From contig JAKSCL010000014.1 of the NCBI GenBank assembly GCA_022360615.1, forward strand, positions 1 to 44,421: a DNA stretch of 44,421 bases, in the 5' to 3' direction. Each line of letters starts with the position of its first letter. Within the stretch, counting starts at the first letter, position 1. A model generated the notes under the pieces. It searched no databases, was not told where the DNA came from, and was given only the letters and a program-made list of their open reading frames with translations. Origin of the DNA: Hyphomicrobiales bacterium (GTDB lineage: Bacteria; Pseudomonadota; Alphaproteobacteria; Rhizobiales; JAKSCL01). Shown here in pieces: positions 36,328 to 44,421 of the stretch. The position numbers were made by a program, and so were the translations under genes.

Positions 36328-36783
36328 TCAAGCGCTCGCCGCTTCTTCCGTCATCACCTTCTCGAAATTCTGAAAGAAGGTTTTCGAGAGCTTGCGCGCA
36401 GTGCTCATGACAAGGCGGCTGCCGAGCTGTGCGAGCTTGCCGCCGATTTCCGCCTTGGCCGTGTAGCGCAGCACCGTGTTGTCGCCTTCTTCCTCCAGTT
36501 GCACATCGGCGCCGCCTTTCGCAAAGCCGGCGACCCCGCCATTGCCTTCGCCGGTGAGCTTGAAGGCGTCCGGTGCCTCGCTCGGATCGAGGGTGACTTT
36601 ACCGGCGAAACGCGCTTTGACCGGCCCGATCTTCAGAACCACCTTCGCCTCCAAGTCTGTGTCGTTGTTTTTGACGAGCTCCTCGCAGCCTGGGATGCAC
36701 TGCTTCAGGATGTCTGCATCGTTGAGGGCGGCATAGACCTTGTCGCGCGGGGCGGGGATCGAAATTTCGTCGTGAAGTTCCAT
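36328..36783 (-). CDS. coxG: CoxG, carbon monoxide dehydrogenase subunit G family (SRPBCC)
   Basis: 151 aa; MELHDEISIPAPRDKVYAALNDADILKQCIPGCEELVKNNDTDLEAKVVLKIGPVKARFAGKV. Confidence 0.95.
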   Translation of the reverse strand: MELHDEISIPAPRDKVYAALNDADILKQCIPGCEELVKNNDTDLEAKVVLKIGPVKARFAGKVTLDPSEAPDAFKLTGEGNGGVAGFAKGGADVQLEEEGDNTVLRYTAKAEIGGKLAQLGSRLVMSTARKLSKTFFQNFEKVMTEEAASA

Positions 36784-36810
36784 CGGTGTTTCCTTGGGCT
36801 GGTTACGTTG

Positions 36811-37644
36811 TCATGATGCCATCTCAGCGACAACGTCTTGCGTTTGCCGTCTGAGTTGCGTGATCTCAGCAAGGATCGAAAGAGCGATCTCCTGCGGCGT
36901 AATGGCGCCGATATCGAGCCCCGCCGGTGCTTTCACCCCGTGCAGGGCTTCCGCCGGAAGCCCCTCGGCGCTGAGGCGCTCGCGCAGCTTTGCCATCTTC
37001 TTCCGGCTGCCGACAAATGCAATCTGGCGGGCATTGATTGGAAGTGCCGCGCGCAGTGCCGCTATGTCGCCGGCGCCTTGCGTGGCGATGACGATATAGC
37101 GTTCACGTGGATCGCAGGCATCGAGTTCGAAGCCTGTGGAATGCCGGTCCACATCGCCAAATATCGCGGCTGTGGTCTTGGGCGCGCAGGCGGTGACACG
37201 GTAGCCGAATTGCTTTCCCAATCCGGCGAGCGCGATCGCGACCGCACTTGCTCCAAAGATGGCCAGTTCAGGCTTCGGCAGCATCGGCTCGACAAAGATG
37301 TCCATGGTGCCCTGGCTCGGGCACATATTGCGGGCGAAGCGCACACCTCCGGCCTCATCGCCCGCGGTTACGCCTTGTTCCTGCAGGAGGTTTTCCGGCT
37401 GGATTGAAACCAATCGCGGCCTTCCATCGGCAATTGCCTCGCGGGCGGCTTTCAGTACCGCCGCGCGGGCGCAGCCTCCGCCGATCCAGCCTTCCGAGAT
37501 CGTGCCGTCGGGCCGGATTACCGCCTTGGCGCCAGCCTTCGCGGCGGTGACGGCGATAGTTCGCACGACGGTCGCGAGTGCGAACGCCTCCCCTGTCGCT
37601 TTCAGATCGGAGACGACATCGAGAATATCCGGAGCGGGCGTCAT
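36811..37644 (-). CDS. coxF: XdhC/CoxI family protein (CoxF position)
   Basis: FALATVVRTIAVTAAKAGAKAVIRPDGTISEGWIGGGCARAAVLKAAREAI; position between coxE and coxG. Confidence 0.88.
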   Translation of the reverse strand: MTPAPDILDVVSDLKATGEAFALATVVRTIAVTAAKAGAKAVIRPDGTISEGWIGGGCARAAVLKAAREAIADGRPRLVSIQPENLLQEQGVTAGDEAGGVRFARNMCPSQGTMDIFVEPMLPKPELAIFGASAVAIALAGLGKQFGYRVTACAPKTTAAIFGDVDRHSTGFELDACDPRERYIVIATQGAGDIAALRAALPINARQIAFVGSRKKMAKLRERLSAEGLPAEALHGVKAPAGLDIGAITPQEIALSILAEITQLRRQTQDVVAEMAS

Positions 37645-37656
37645 CGGCAGTCTCCG

Positions 37657-38847
37657 TCAAACCCGTGCAAGATAGGGTTCGAGCGCTGCAAGGTTTTCAA
37701 GGGTGTTGGCGGGCGCAAAAAGGTCAAGGTGGGGGAGCGCAGCCGCCATGCCCTTGGCCACGGGCTCATAATCCTTCCAGCCCTTCAGCGGATTGAGCCA
37801 GACAATGCGGCAGCCGCGTTTTTTCAGCCGCTCCAATGCGGAATCGATCACCTCTGGCGGGTCGGTGTCGTAACCATCGGAGAGGATGATCACCACGCTG
37901 CGGCCATTGACCATTTGCGCCGCATATTGAGTGTTGAAGTGCGCAAGGTTGGTGCCGATCTTCGTGCCGCCGCCAAACCCTTCAGCCATAAGGGACAGGC
38001 GGTTGACCGCGTGAAGCGTGTCATGGTCGCGCAGGGCATCACTGATCCGCACGAGCCGTGTGTGAAAGAGATAGGCATCGGTGCGCTGGTCGGTGTTCAC
38101 AAGACCTTTCAGGAACGCCAGAAACACCCGCGCATAAACGGTCATGGAACCGGACACATCAAGCAGGGCGACAAGATGCACCGGCCTGTCCGGGCGGCGG
38201 CGCTTAACCAGATGGATTGGCTCGCCGCCCGCACCCACGCTCTTCCGGGCGATACGTCTTAAATCCAGCTGCGCGCCCCGTCTTGCCGCTTTGCGTCGGC
38301 GCGACCGCCGGTCTCTTATGCTTTTGGCGAGACGCTCCGCCACCTGTTCGGCGCGTCTGAGGTCGTCTGGCGTCATCAACGTGCGCAAATCGACCTTTTC
38401 GATGTTGCTGACACGTGATGCAACGAGTTTGCCGAAGCCCGAATGGGCGGCCTCATGATCGCTGTCATCGGCGTCCGGCTGACCGAAGCCTCCGGTTCCG
38501 TCATGGCCTGATCTTTCATCGGCACCGGGCGCGAAGGCGGATTTGCTGGATGGGTTGTCGCGCGTGTGCGTAAGAGCGAGGCCGGGCCGCTCGCGGCCGG
38601 CGTTCCGCCAATAGGCATCGAACAAATCGTCGAAACGGGCGAAGCGGTCGGCGTCGTTGGCGCAAATGGACTTGAGTGCCAAACGCGTTTCGTAAGTCTC
38701 GCAAAGATCTATGGTTGTGAGCGCCCGAAGGGCTGCTTCCGTTTCCGGCAAGCCGACGGCCATCCCATTTGCCCTTAAATGCGCCATGAAGCCCGCAATA
38801 CGTTCGGCGGTCCCGTTCGCGCGGGTGGAGAAGCGTGTTACCGGCAT
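37657..38847 (-). CDS. coxE: CoxE, VWA domain-containing protein
   Basis: VALLDVSGSMTVYARVFLAFLKGLV, FGGGTKIGTNLAHFN, VVIILSDGYDTDPPEVIDSALERLKKRG. Confidence 0.95.
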   Translation of the reverse strand: MPVTRFSTRANGTAERIAGFMAHLRANGMAVGLPETEAALRALTTIDLCETYETRLALKSICANDADRFARFDDLFDAYWRNAGRERPGLALTHTRDNPSSKSAFAPGADERSGHDGTGGFGQPDADDSDHEAAHSGFGKLVASRVSNIEKVDLRTLMTPDDLRRAEQVAERLAKSIRDRRSRRRKAARRGAQLDLRRIARKSVGAGGEPIHLVKRRRPDRPVHLVALLDVSGSMTVYARVFLAFLKGLVNTDQRTDAYLFHTRLVRISDALRDHDTLHAVNRLSLMAEGFGGGTKIGTNLAHFNTQYAAQMVNGRSVVIILSDGYDTDPPEVIDSALERLKKRGCRIVWLNPLKGWKDYEPVAKGMAAALPHLDLFAPANTLENLAALEPYLARV

Positions 38848-39731
38848 CAGGCAGCCTTTCCGGCAAGGCGCTGCGCCACTTCTGTTGGTATGGCCGCTTG
38901 ATCGCTTTGCGTCTTCAAAAGGCAGACGAGAGAAGCCTGCAGCACAACCGGGTCATCGGCAAGATCGTTCACCCCGAGACCGGCGATGGCCGCGGCCCAG
39001 TCGAGCGTTTCGGCGACGCCCGGTTTCTTTTCCAGGTCCTCTTTGCGCAATGCTTGAACGAAACCAACGATCTGCTCCGCCAGACGTGAGTCAAGACCTG
39101 GGTGGCGCTTGGCGAGGATGGCAAGCTCCGTTCGTTTATCGGGGTATTCGACGAAGGAATAGATGCAGCGCCGCCTGAGCGCGTCTGAGAGGTCGCGTGC
39201 ACCGTTGGCCGTCAAAACCACATGCGGTCTGATTGTTGCGGTGACAGTGCCGAGTTCGGGGATGGAGATCTGAAAGTCGGAGAGCACTTCCAGGAGATAG
39301 GCTTCGAATTCCTCATCCGCGCGGTCGATCTCATCGATCAGGAGCACAGGCGGCTTGTCCTGCTGAATGGCCTCAAGAAGCGGGCGGCGGAGCAGGAATT
39401 TTTCGGAAAAGATGTGGTCCTCGATTTCGGTCGCCGGCACATGCTCATTCGCCGCAGCCCTGATCGAGAGAAGCTGGCGCTGATAGTTCCACTCATAGAT
39501 GGCTGCCGCGGCGTCGAGCCCCTCATAGCATTGCAGCCGGATGAGCTTCGTGCCTTTCAACTCGGCCAGCGTTTTCGCGATTTGCGTTTTGCCGACGCCG
39601 GCCGCACCTTCAAGCAGGAGAGGACGGCCAAGCGCCAGCGACAGATGCAGCGCCATCGCCAGTTCGTCCGAGGCGACGTAGCCGGTCTGAGCCAGATCGG
39701 ATTTCAGTTGGGTCCAGGTCATCGGGTTCAT
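38847..39731 (-). CDS. coxD: CoxD, MoxR-type AAA+ ATPase
   Basis: LLLEGAAGVGKTQIAKTLAE, PVLLIDEIDRADEEFEAYLLEVLSDFQISIPE; start taken at MNPMTWTQL. Confidence 0.95.
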   Translation of the reverse strand: MNPMTWTQLKSDLAQTGYVASDELAMALHLSLALGRPLLLEGAAGVGKTQIAKTLAELKGTKLIRLQCYEGLDAAAAIYEWNYQRQLLSIRAAANEHVPATEIEDHIFSEKFLLRRPLLEAIQQDKPPVLLIDEIDRADEEFEAYLLEVLSDFQISIPELGTVTATIRPHVVLTANGARDLSDALRRRCIYSFVEYPDKRTELAILAKRHPGLDSRLAEQIVGFVQALRKEDLEKKPGVAETLDWAAAIAGLGVNDLADDPVVLQASLVCLLKTQSDQAAIPTEVAQRLAGKAA

Positions 39732-39767
39732 GTCGGTGCGGAGCCGCGCCCCGCACACTTGTGTCGC

Positions 39768-42188
39768 TTAATCGTGCAAGCCGAGCTGATTGGCGGTCTT
39801 CCATATCCGCCAATGGTCATGCGGCATGTGCGTATGCGTGAGGCCGAAGGCTCGGAACGCGTCGTTCACCGCATTGGAAAAGCACGGCACGCCGCCGACA
39901 TTCGGGCTTTCGCCCACCCCCTTTGCCCCAATCGGGTGATGCGGGCTCGGCGTTTCAGTGAAGTCGGTGATGTAATTCGGCGTCTCCCATGCCGTCGGCA
40001 GGAAGAAATCCATCAAGGTGCCGGTCTTCACATTGCCGATCTCGTCATAGGCGATTTCCTGGCCCATGGCGATGGCGAGCGCTTCCGTCAGCCCGCCATG
40101 CACCTGACCTTCGATGATGAGGGGGTTGATTCGCGTGCCGCAATCATCGAGGGCATAGAATTGGCGGATATCGGCGGTGCCCGTGTCGACATCGATATCG
40201 AGGACGCAGATATAGGCGCCGAAGGGGTAGGTCATATTCGGCGGGTCGTAATAGCTGACCGCCTCGAGGCCGGGTTCTACGCCGGGGATCGCCTGGTTGT
40301 AGGCCGCGTAGGCAATCTCCTTCATCGTCTTGAAACGTTCGGGCGCGCCCTTAACGGCAAAACGGTCAACGTCCCACTCGACATCGTCATCGTGGACTTC
40401 GAGCAGATAGGCGGCGATCATCTGGGCTTTGGCGCGGATTTTCCGCCCCGCCATGGCGGTCGCGGCGCCGGCGACCGGCGTCGAGCGCGAGCCATACGTC
40501 CCGAGACCGTAGGGCGCGGTATCGGTATCACCTTCCTCGACGGTGATGTCGTCGGCCGGAATACCGGTCTCGGTTGCGAGGATCTGCGCGAATGTCGTCG
40601 CATGGCCCTGGCCCTGGCTGATCGTGCCGAGGCGGGCAATCGCCGATCCGGTCGGGTGGATGCGGATTTCGCAACTGTCGAACATGCCCATCCCGAGGAT
40701 GTCGCAGTTCTTTACCGGACCCGCGCCCACAATCTCTGTGAAATGGGTGAGGCCGATGCCCATCAGCTTGCGCGTCTCGCCGCGCTTGAAAGCCTCGAGT
40801 TGCTCGGCTTGTTTCTTGCGCAACCCTTCATAGTCGACGGCTTTCAGCGCCTTCTCCCAGGCGGTGTGGTAATCGCCTGAATCGTACTCCCAGCCTAGCG
40901 CGGACCGATAGGGGAACTGCTCCTTTTTGATGAAGTTCTTCGCCCGCAATTCGGCGGAGTCCATGCCAAGCTTGATGGCGAGCACCTCGATCATCCGCTC
41001 GATGAAGTAGGCGGCCTCCGTGACCCGGAACGAGCAGCGATAGGCGACACCGCCCGGCGCCTTGTTGGTGTAGATGCCGTCGACGGCGAGATAGGCCGTC
41101 TGGATGTCGTAGGAGCCCGTGCAGATGTTCATGAAACCGGCCGGGAACTTGGTCGGGTCCGCGCAGGCGTCGAATGCCCCGTGATCGGCGGTCGTGTGGC
41201 ACCAGAGGCCTGTGATCTTGCCATCCTTCGTTGCCGCGATCCGGCCCGTCATCCAGTAGTCGCGGGCGAAGGCCGTGGACATCAGGTTCTCCATTCTGTC
41301 TTCGACCCACTTCACCGGCTTGCCGGTGACGATCGAGGCAACGATGGAGCAGACATAGCCCGGATAAACGCCGACCTTGTTACCGAAGCCGCCGCCGATA
41401 TCGGGCGAGATAACCCTGATATTATGCTCGGCGATGCCTGAGAGCAGCGAGGCGACCGTGCGGACCACATGCGGCGCTTGGAAAGTGCCCCAGAGCGTTA
41501 GCTTGCCATTCACCTTGTCCATCGAGGCGACGCAGCCGCAAGTCTCAAGCGGGCAGGGGTGGGTACGATGGTAATAGACCATCTCCTCGGCCACCACATC
41601 GGCTTCGGCAAGAACCGCTTCGGTTGCGTCCTTGTCGCCCTGTTCCCAGGTGAAGATGTGGTTGGGATGGCGGCGGGGACCGTGCGCGCCTTCCTTGGCG
41701 TCGGCGATATCCTCGCGCAGAACCGGCGCATCCGGCAGTTCGGCCTTCATCGGGTCGACGAGAACCGGCAGTTCTTCGTACTCAACTTCGACAAGGTCGA
41801 CGCCATCGGCGGCGGCATAGCGGTCGGTCGCGACCACGAAGGCCACTTCCTGCCCCTGGAACAGTACCTTGCCATCCGCGAGCACCATCTGCTTGTCGCC
41901 TGCAAGCGTCGGCATCCAATGCAGATTGAGCGGTTCGAGGTCTTTGGCTGTGAGGACAGCCAACACGCCGGGGTGGGCGAGCGCGGCCTCAGGGTTGATC
42001 GATTTCACCCGCGCATGCGCATAGGGCGAGCGGACGAAATCGCCGAAAAGCATGCCAGGCAGGTTCACATCGTCGATGTAATTGCCCTTGCCTTGGGTGA
42101 AACGGACATCTTCGACGCGCCGGCGCGATGTTCCAAGCCCCTTGAGCGCGGCCGCGCGCTCGGCTTTCGGTGGGGTCATCTCATTCAT
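39768..42188 (-). CDS. coxL: Aerobic carbon monoxide dehydrogenase large subunit, form I
   Basis: About 806 aa from [19 protein letters not shown]; active-site loop GVAYRCSFR (41025-41045); [28 protein letters not shown] overlap with coxS. Confidence 0.97.
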   Translation of the reverse strand: MNEMTPPKAERAAALKGLGTSRRRVEDVRFTQGKGNYIDDVNLPGMLFGDFVRSPYAHARVKSINPEAALAHPGVLAVLTAKDLEPLNLHWMPTLAGDKQMVLADGKVLFQGQEVAFVVATDRYAAADGVDLVEVEYEELPVLVDPMKAELPDAPVLREDIADAKEGAHGPRRHPNHIFTWEQGDKDATEAVLAEADVVAEEMVYYHRTHPCPLETCGCVASMDKVNGKLTLWGTFQAPHVVRTVASLLSGIAEHNIRVISPDIGGGFGNKVGVYPGYVCSIVASIVTGKPVKWVEDRMENLMSTAFARDYWMTGRIAATKDGKITGLWCHTTADHGAFDACADPTKFPAGFMNICTGSYDIQTAYLAVDGIYTNKAPGGVAYRCSFRVTEAAYFIERMIEVLAIKLGMDSAELRAKNFIKKEQFPYRSALGWEYDSGDYHTAWEKALKAVDYEGLRKKQAEQLEAFKRGETRKLMGIGLTHFTEIVGAGPVKNCDILGMGMFDSCEIRIHPTGSAIARLGTISQGQGHATTFAQILATETGIPADDITVEEGDTDTAPYGLGTYGSRSTPVAGAATAMAGRKIRAKAQMIAAYLLEVHDDDVEWDVDRFAVKGAPERFKTMKEIAYAAYNQAIPGVEPGLEAVSYYDPPNMTYPFGAYICVLDIDVDTGTADIRQFYALDDCGTRINPLIIEGQVHGGLTEALAIAMGQEIAYDEIGNVKTGTLMDFFLPTAWETPNYITDFTETPSPHHPIGAKGVGESPNVGGVPCFSNAVNDAFRAFGLTHTHMPHDHWRIWKTANQLGLHD

Positions 42189-42676
42189 TGGGCCGCCTCC
42201 TTCGCTGCGTTCATTTCGGCCGCGGCTGCCATGATCGCCTTGACGATGTTCTGATATCCGGTGCAACGGCACAGATTGCCCGCCATTCCGAAACGCACTT
42301 CCTCCTCGGTCGGATCCGGGTTCTCCTGTAACAAGCGGTAGGCGCGGGTAATCATACCGGGCGTACAATAGCCGCATTGCAGGCCATGATGCTCACGAAA
42401 CATCGCCTGAAGGACATGCAGATTGTCAGGCGTTCCGATCCCCTCAATCGTGGTGATGTCGGCGCTCTCGGCCTGAACCGCGAAAACGGTGCAGGCTTTG
42501 ACGGACTTGCCGTCCATATCGATGGTGCAAGCACCGCAGTGCGATGTCTCGCAGCCAATATGCGGACCCTTCATACCGAACTGCTCGCGCAGAACGTGGA
42601 TCAGAAGCTCGCGCGGTTCGGCGAGCGTTTCCATTTCCTGACCGTTGACGGTCATCTTCACGTGGACTTTTCCCAT
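42185..42676 (-). CDS. coxS: Aerobic carbon monoxide dehydrogenase small (2Fe-2S) subunit
   Basis: [71 protein letters not shown]. Confidence 0.97.
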   Translation of the reverse strand: MGKVHVKMTVNGQEMETLAEPRELLIHVLREQFGMKGPHIGCETSHCGACTIDMDGKSVKACTVFAVQAESADITTIEGIGTPDNLHVLQAMFREHHGLQCGYCTPGMITRAYRLLQENPDPTEEEVRFGMAGNLCRCTGYQNIVKAIMAAAAEMNAAKEAAQ

Positions 42677-42691
42677 GATCTCCTCCCGGCT

Positions 42692-43546
42692 TCAGGCGCG
42701 CGACCAGGCGCGCTCGACGGTGCGGGCGAGAATCACGCCTGCGACATGTTTCTTGAATTCAACCGGTCCGCGATTGTCCTCCGCCGGGTCGATGGCCGCG
42801 ACCGCCGCTGCGGTCGCGGCCTTGATCGCAGCATCATCGACGGACGTTCCGACCAGCGCGTCGCTTGCCTCATCGCTGAAGACCGGCGTATCGGCGAGGT
42901 TGGTCATCGCGATTGAGGCGGATGCGCATTGGCCACCGTTTTTGGTGATAAGGACGGCGGATGCCGCCGTGGCGTAGTCGCCGATCTTGCGCTTTTGTTT
43001 TTCGTAGGCATACCCCCCTGCCGTTCCGGCGAATGAGATGGACGTGAGAATTTCCTCGTCCTCGCGCGCGGTGAAATATGCGGCTTCGTAAAACTCACGG
43101 GCGGCCACCTGCCGCTCGCCATCAGGGCCGGCGAGCGTATAGGTGGCGTCCAGGCACTGCATAAGGCCCGGCATGTCGTTTCCCGGATCGCCGTTGGCGA
43201 CATTGCCGCCAATGGTGCCGCAGTACCGCACTTGGGGATCGGCGATTTGCAGCGCGGCTTCGCGAACGATCGGAGCGGCATCGGCCAGCATTTTACTTTC
43301 GATGAGTTCGTGCTGGGTCGTCATGGCGCCAATGGTGACAGTGCCGCCGTCGATGGATATGCCTTTCAAGGCTTCGATACGACGCAGATCGATGAGATGG
43401 CCGAGATCGGCCATCCGCAGCTTCATCATGGGGATTAGGCTGTGCCCGCCTGCAACGACGCGGGCCTCATCGCCAAGATCCTGCAAGAGACGGATGGCGC
43501 CTTCGACATCATGTGGCTGGTGGTACTCGAACGAGCCCGGTATCAT
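42692..43546 (-). CDS. coxM: Aerobic carbon monoxide dehydrogenase medium (FAD) subunit
   Basis: FEYHQPHDVEGAIRLLQDLGDEARVVAGGHSLIPMMKLRMADLGHLIDL; YCGTIGGNVANGDPGNDMP. Confidence 0.97.
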   Translation of the reverse strand: MIPGSFEYHQPHDVEGAIRLLQDLGDEARVVAGGHSLIPMMKLRMADLGHLIDLRRIEALKGISIDGGTVTIGAMTTQHELIESKMLADAAPIVREAALQIADPQVRYCGTIGGNVANGDPGNDMPGLMQCLDATYTLAGPDGERQVAAREFYEAAYFTAREDEEILTSISFAGTAGGYAYEKQKRKIGDYATAASAVLITKNGGQCASASIAMTNLADTPVFSDEASDALVGTSVDDAAIKAATAAAVAAIDPAEDNRGPVEFKKHVAGVILARTVERAWSRA

Positions 43547-43579
43547 CTTTTCCTCCCGCACGGCTGCGACATCGCGCTA

Positions 43580-43603
43580 CCTTAGAATTCATCTGAATCT
43601 AGG
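43580..43603. promoter_or_regulatory. Imperfect inverted repeat CCTTAGAATTCATCTGAATCTAGG upstream of coxM
   Basis: Arms CTTAGAATTCA and TGAATCTAGG (reverse complement CCTAGATTCA) around a short centre, in the coxC-coxM gap. Confidence 0.4.
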
Positions 43604-43722
43604 ATGTAGGTTTGGCGTGCGGGCGCATGTATCCCCTCATGGGCGGCATTCAATTTGTCACGAGATGCGAAAGACGCGCACGAACGGCGAAGCCGTGATC
43701 ACCCTCATTGCGGGAAAAAGTC

Positions 43723-44421
43723 TCAGATACCCAGCGCTTTGCGGAGCGGTTCAATCCGCGTCCGGCTGACCGGGACCGTCTTGAGCTGCGGATGGGTCTC
43801 GAACATGCAGACGCCGTTATCCTTGCGCCGCTCAAAACCCGTCACATGGTCGATATTGACGAGATAGCTGCGGTGCGTTCGATGGAACCGCGTTTCAGCA
43901 AGTCTGTTTTCCGCTTCGGAGATCGACCATGGGCAAAAGAGTTTTTCGTCAGGCACATAGAGAAAGCTGTAGTGGCCTTCGGCCCGGATTGCGGCGATAT
44001 CGTCGCTTGAAATGAAATAGGTGCGGTTGTTCCGCTCATAGGGAACCCTGATGCGGCGTCTGTCCGAGACGGTTGGCTCCGGTTGCGGAGACTGCACGGG
44101 GTTTGACGCTTTTGCTTTGCGCGCCGGTTTGGGCGGGGTGACCGGTTCGGTTGCAAGACCGGCGGCGTCGATGGTGGGTCCTATAGCGGCAAATGCTTCC
44201 CGAGGCTTAGGTCCGCCAGGCGACAGAAACGTAACCGCCGACAAAAGGAACGTTCCGCAAATGACGAATGCCGCCAGCATGATGATGATGGCGAGCGTGC
44301 TGTTCTCGAGCCGAAGGGCGGGGACGATCACCTCATCGGCGGGAAGCCGCGCGAACCCGGTCCAGTACATGGCGGCGAAATGGACGACAACCACGGACAT
44401 GCCGAACACAAGCGCACCGAA
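43723..44421 (-). CDS. coxC: CoxC-like MHYT membrane sensor with C-terminal LytTR DNA-binding domain (5' end beyond the window)
   Basis: GMSVVVVHFAAMYWTGF (MHYT-type segment); C-term RTYFISSDDIAAIRAEGHYSFLYV...FHRTHRSYLVNIDHVTGFERR...VPVSRTRIEPLRKAL (LytTR). Reading frame is open to the window end. Confidence 0.88.
   Translation of the reverse strand, partial: FGALVFGMSVVVVHFAAMYWTGFARLPADEVIVPALRLENSTLAIIIMLAAFVICGTFLLSAVTFLSPGGPKPREAFAAIGPTIDAAGLATEPVTPPKPARKAKASNPVQSPQPEPTVSDRRRIRVPYERNNRTYFISSDDIAAIRAEGHYSFLYVPDEKLFCPWSISEAENRLAETRFHRTHRSYLVNIDHVTGFERRKDNGVCMFETHPQLKTVPVSRTRIEPLRKALGI

Noticed and set aside
39222-40880. 552-aa plus-strand ORF antisense to coxD/coxL
   Set aside because: Antisense translation of well-supported cox genes
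1-44421. CRISPR array, transposase/IS, integrase or phage genes
   Set aside because: No regularly spaced repeats and no ORF with transposase, integrase or phage motifs were seen

Overview
GC-rich alphaproteobacterial (probably Hyphomicrobiales-like) chromosomal window. All calls come from reading the sequence and the supplied ORFs; no searches were run. Main blocks, left to right: (1) a 5'-edge acyl-CoA-dehydrogenase/phosphotransferase/SDR operon, next to a decayed Liv-type ABC transporter locus with several apparent single-base frameshifts (about 2.3-4.8 kb); (2) an enolase-superfamily enzyme + TctABC tripartite tricarboxylate transporter + FCD-GntR regulator, then a CoA-transferase/enoyl-CoA hydratase/thioesterase/SDR catabolic set; (3) DoxX-like protein, an atypical cytochrome c, ExoD, and a MacAB/LolD-like efflux trio; (4) a P2-type cation ATPase with an N-terminal HMA2-like domain, overlapping a very divergent MetK-like protein, facing HMA2-like and DUF5132 genes; (5) a D(-)-tartrate dehydratase homologue divergent from L-asparaginase II, then a DegT-type PLP enzyme; (6) a compact minus-strand operon of Asp/Asn beta-hydroxylase-like protein, alpha/beta-hydrolase read in frame into a P-loop NTPase, ABC exporter, histidine kinase and response regulator; (7) a form I aerobic CO dehydrogenase cluster (coxC-M-S-L-D-E-F-G order) with the AYRCSFR active-site motif. 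The best candidates for undescribed systems are block 4 (ATPase/MetK-like/HMA2/DUF5132) and block 6 (AspH-hydrolase-NTPase-ABC-TCS). Also noted: two copies of a Rhizobiales-style palindromic repeat, a hairpin overlapping a stop codon, FadR-type operator-like dyads, and a G9 tract at a start site.
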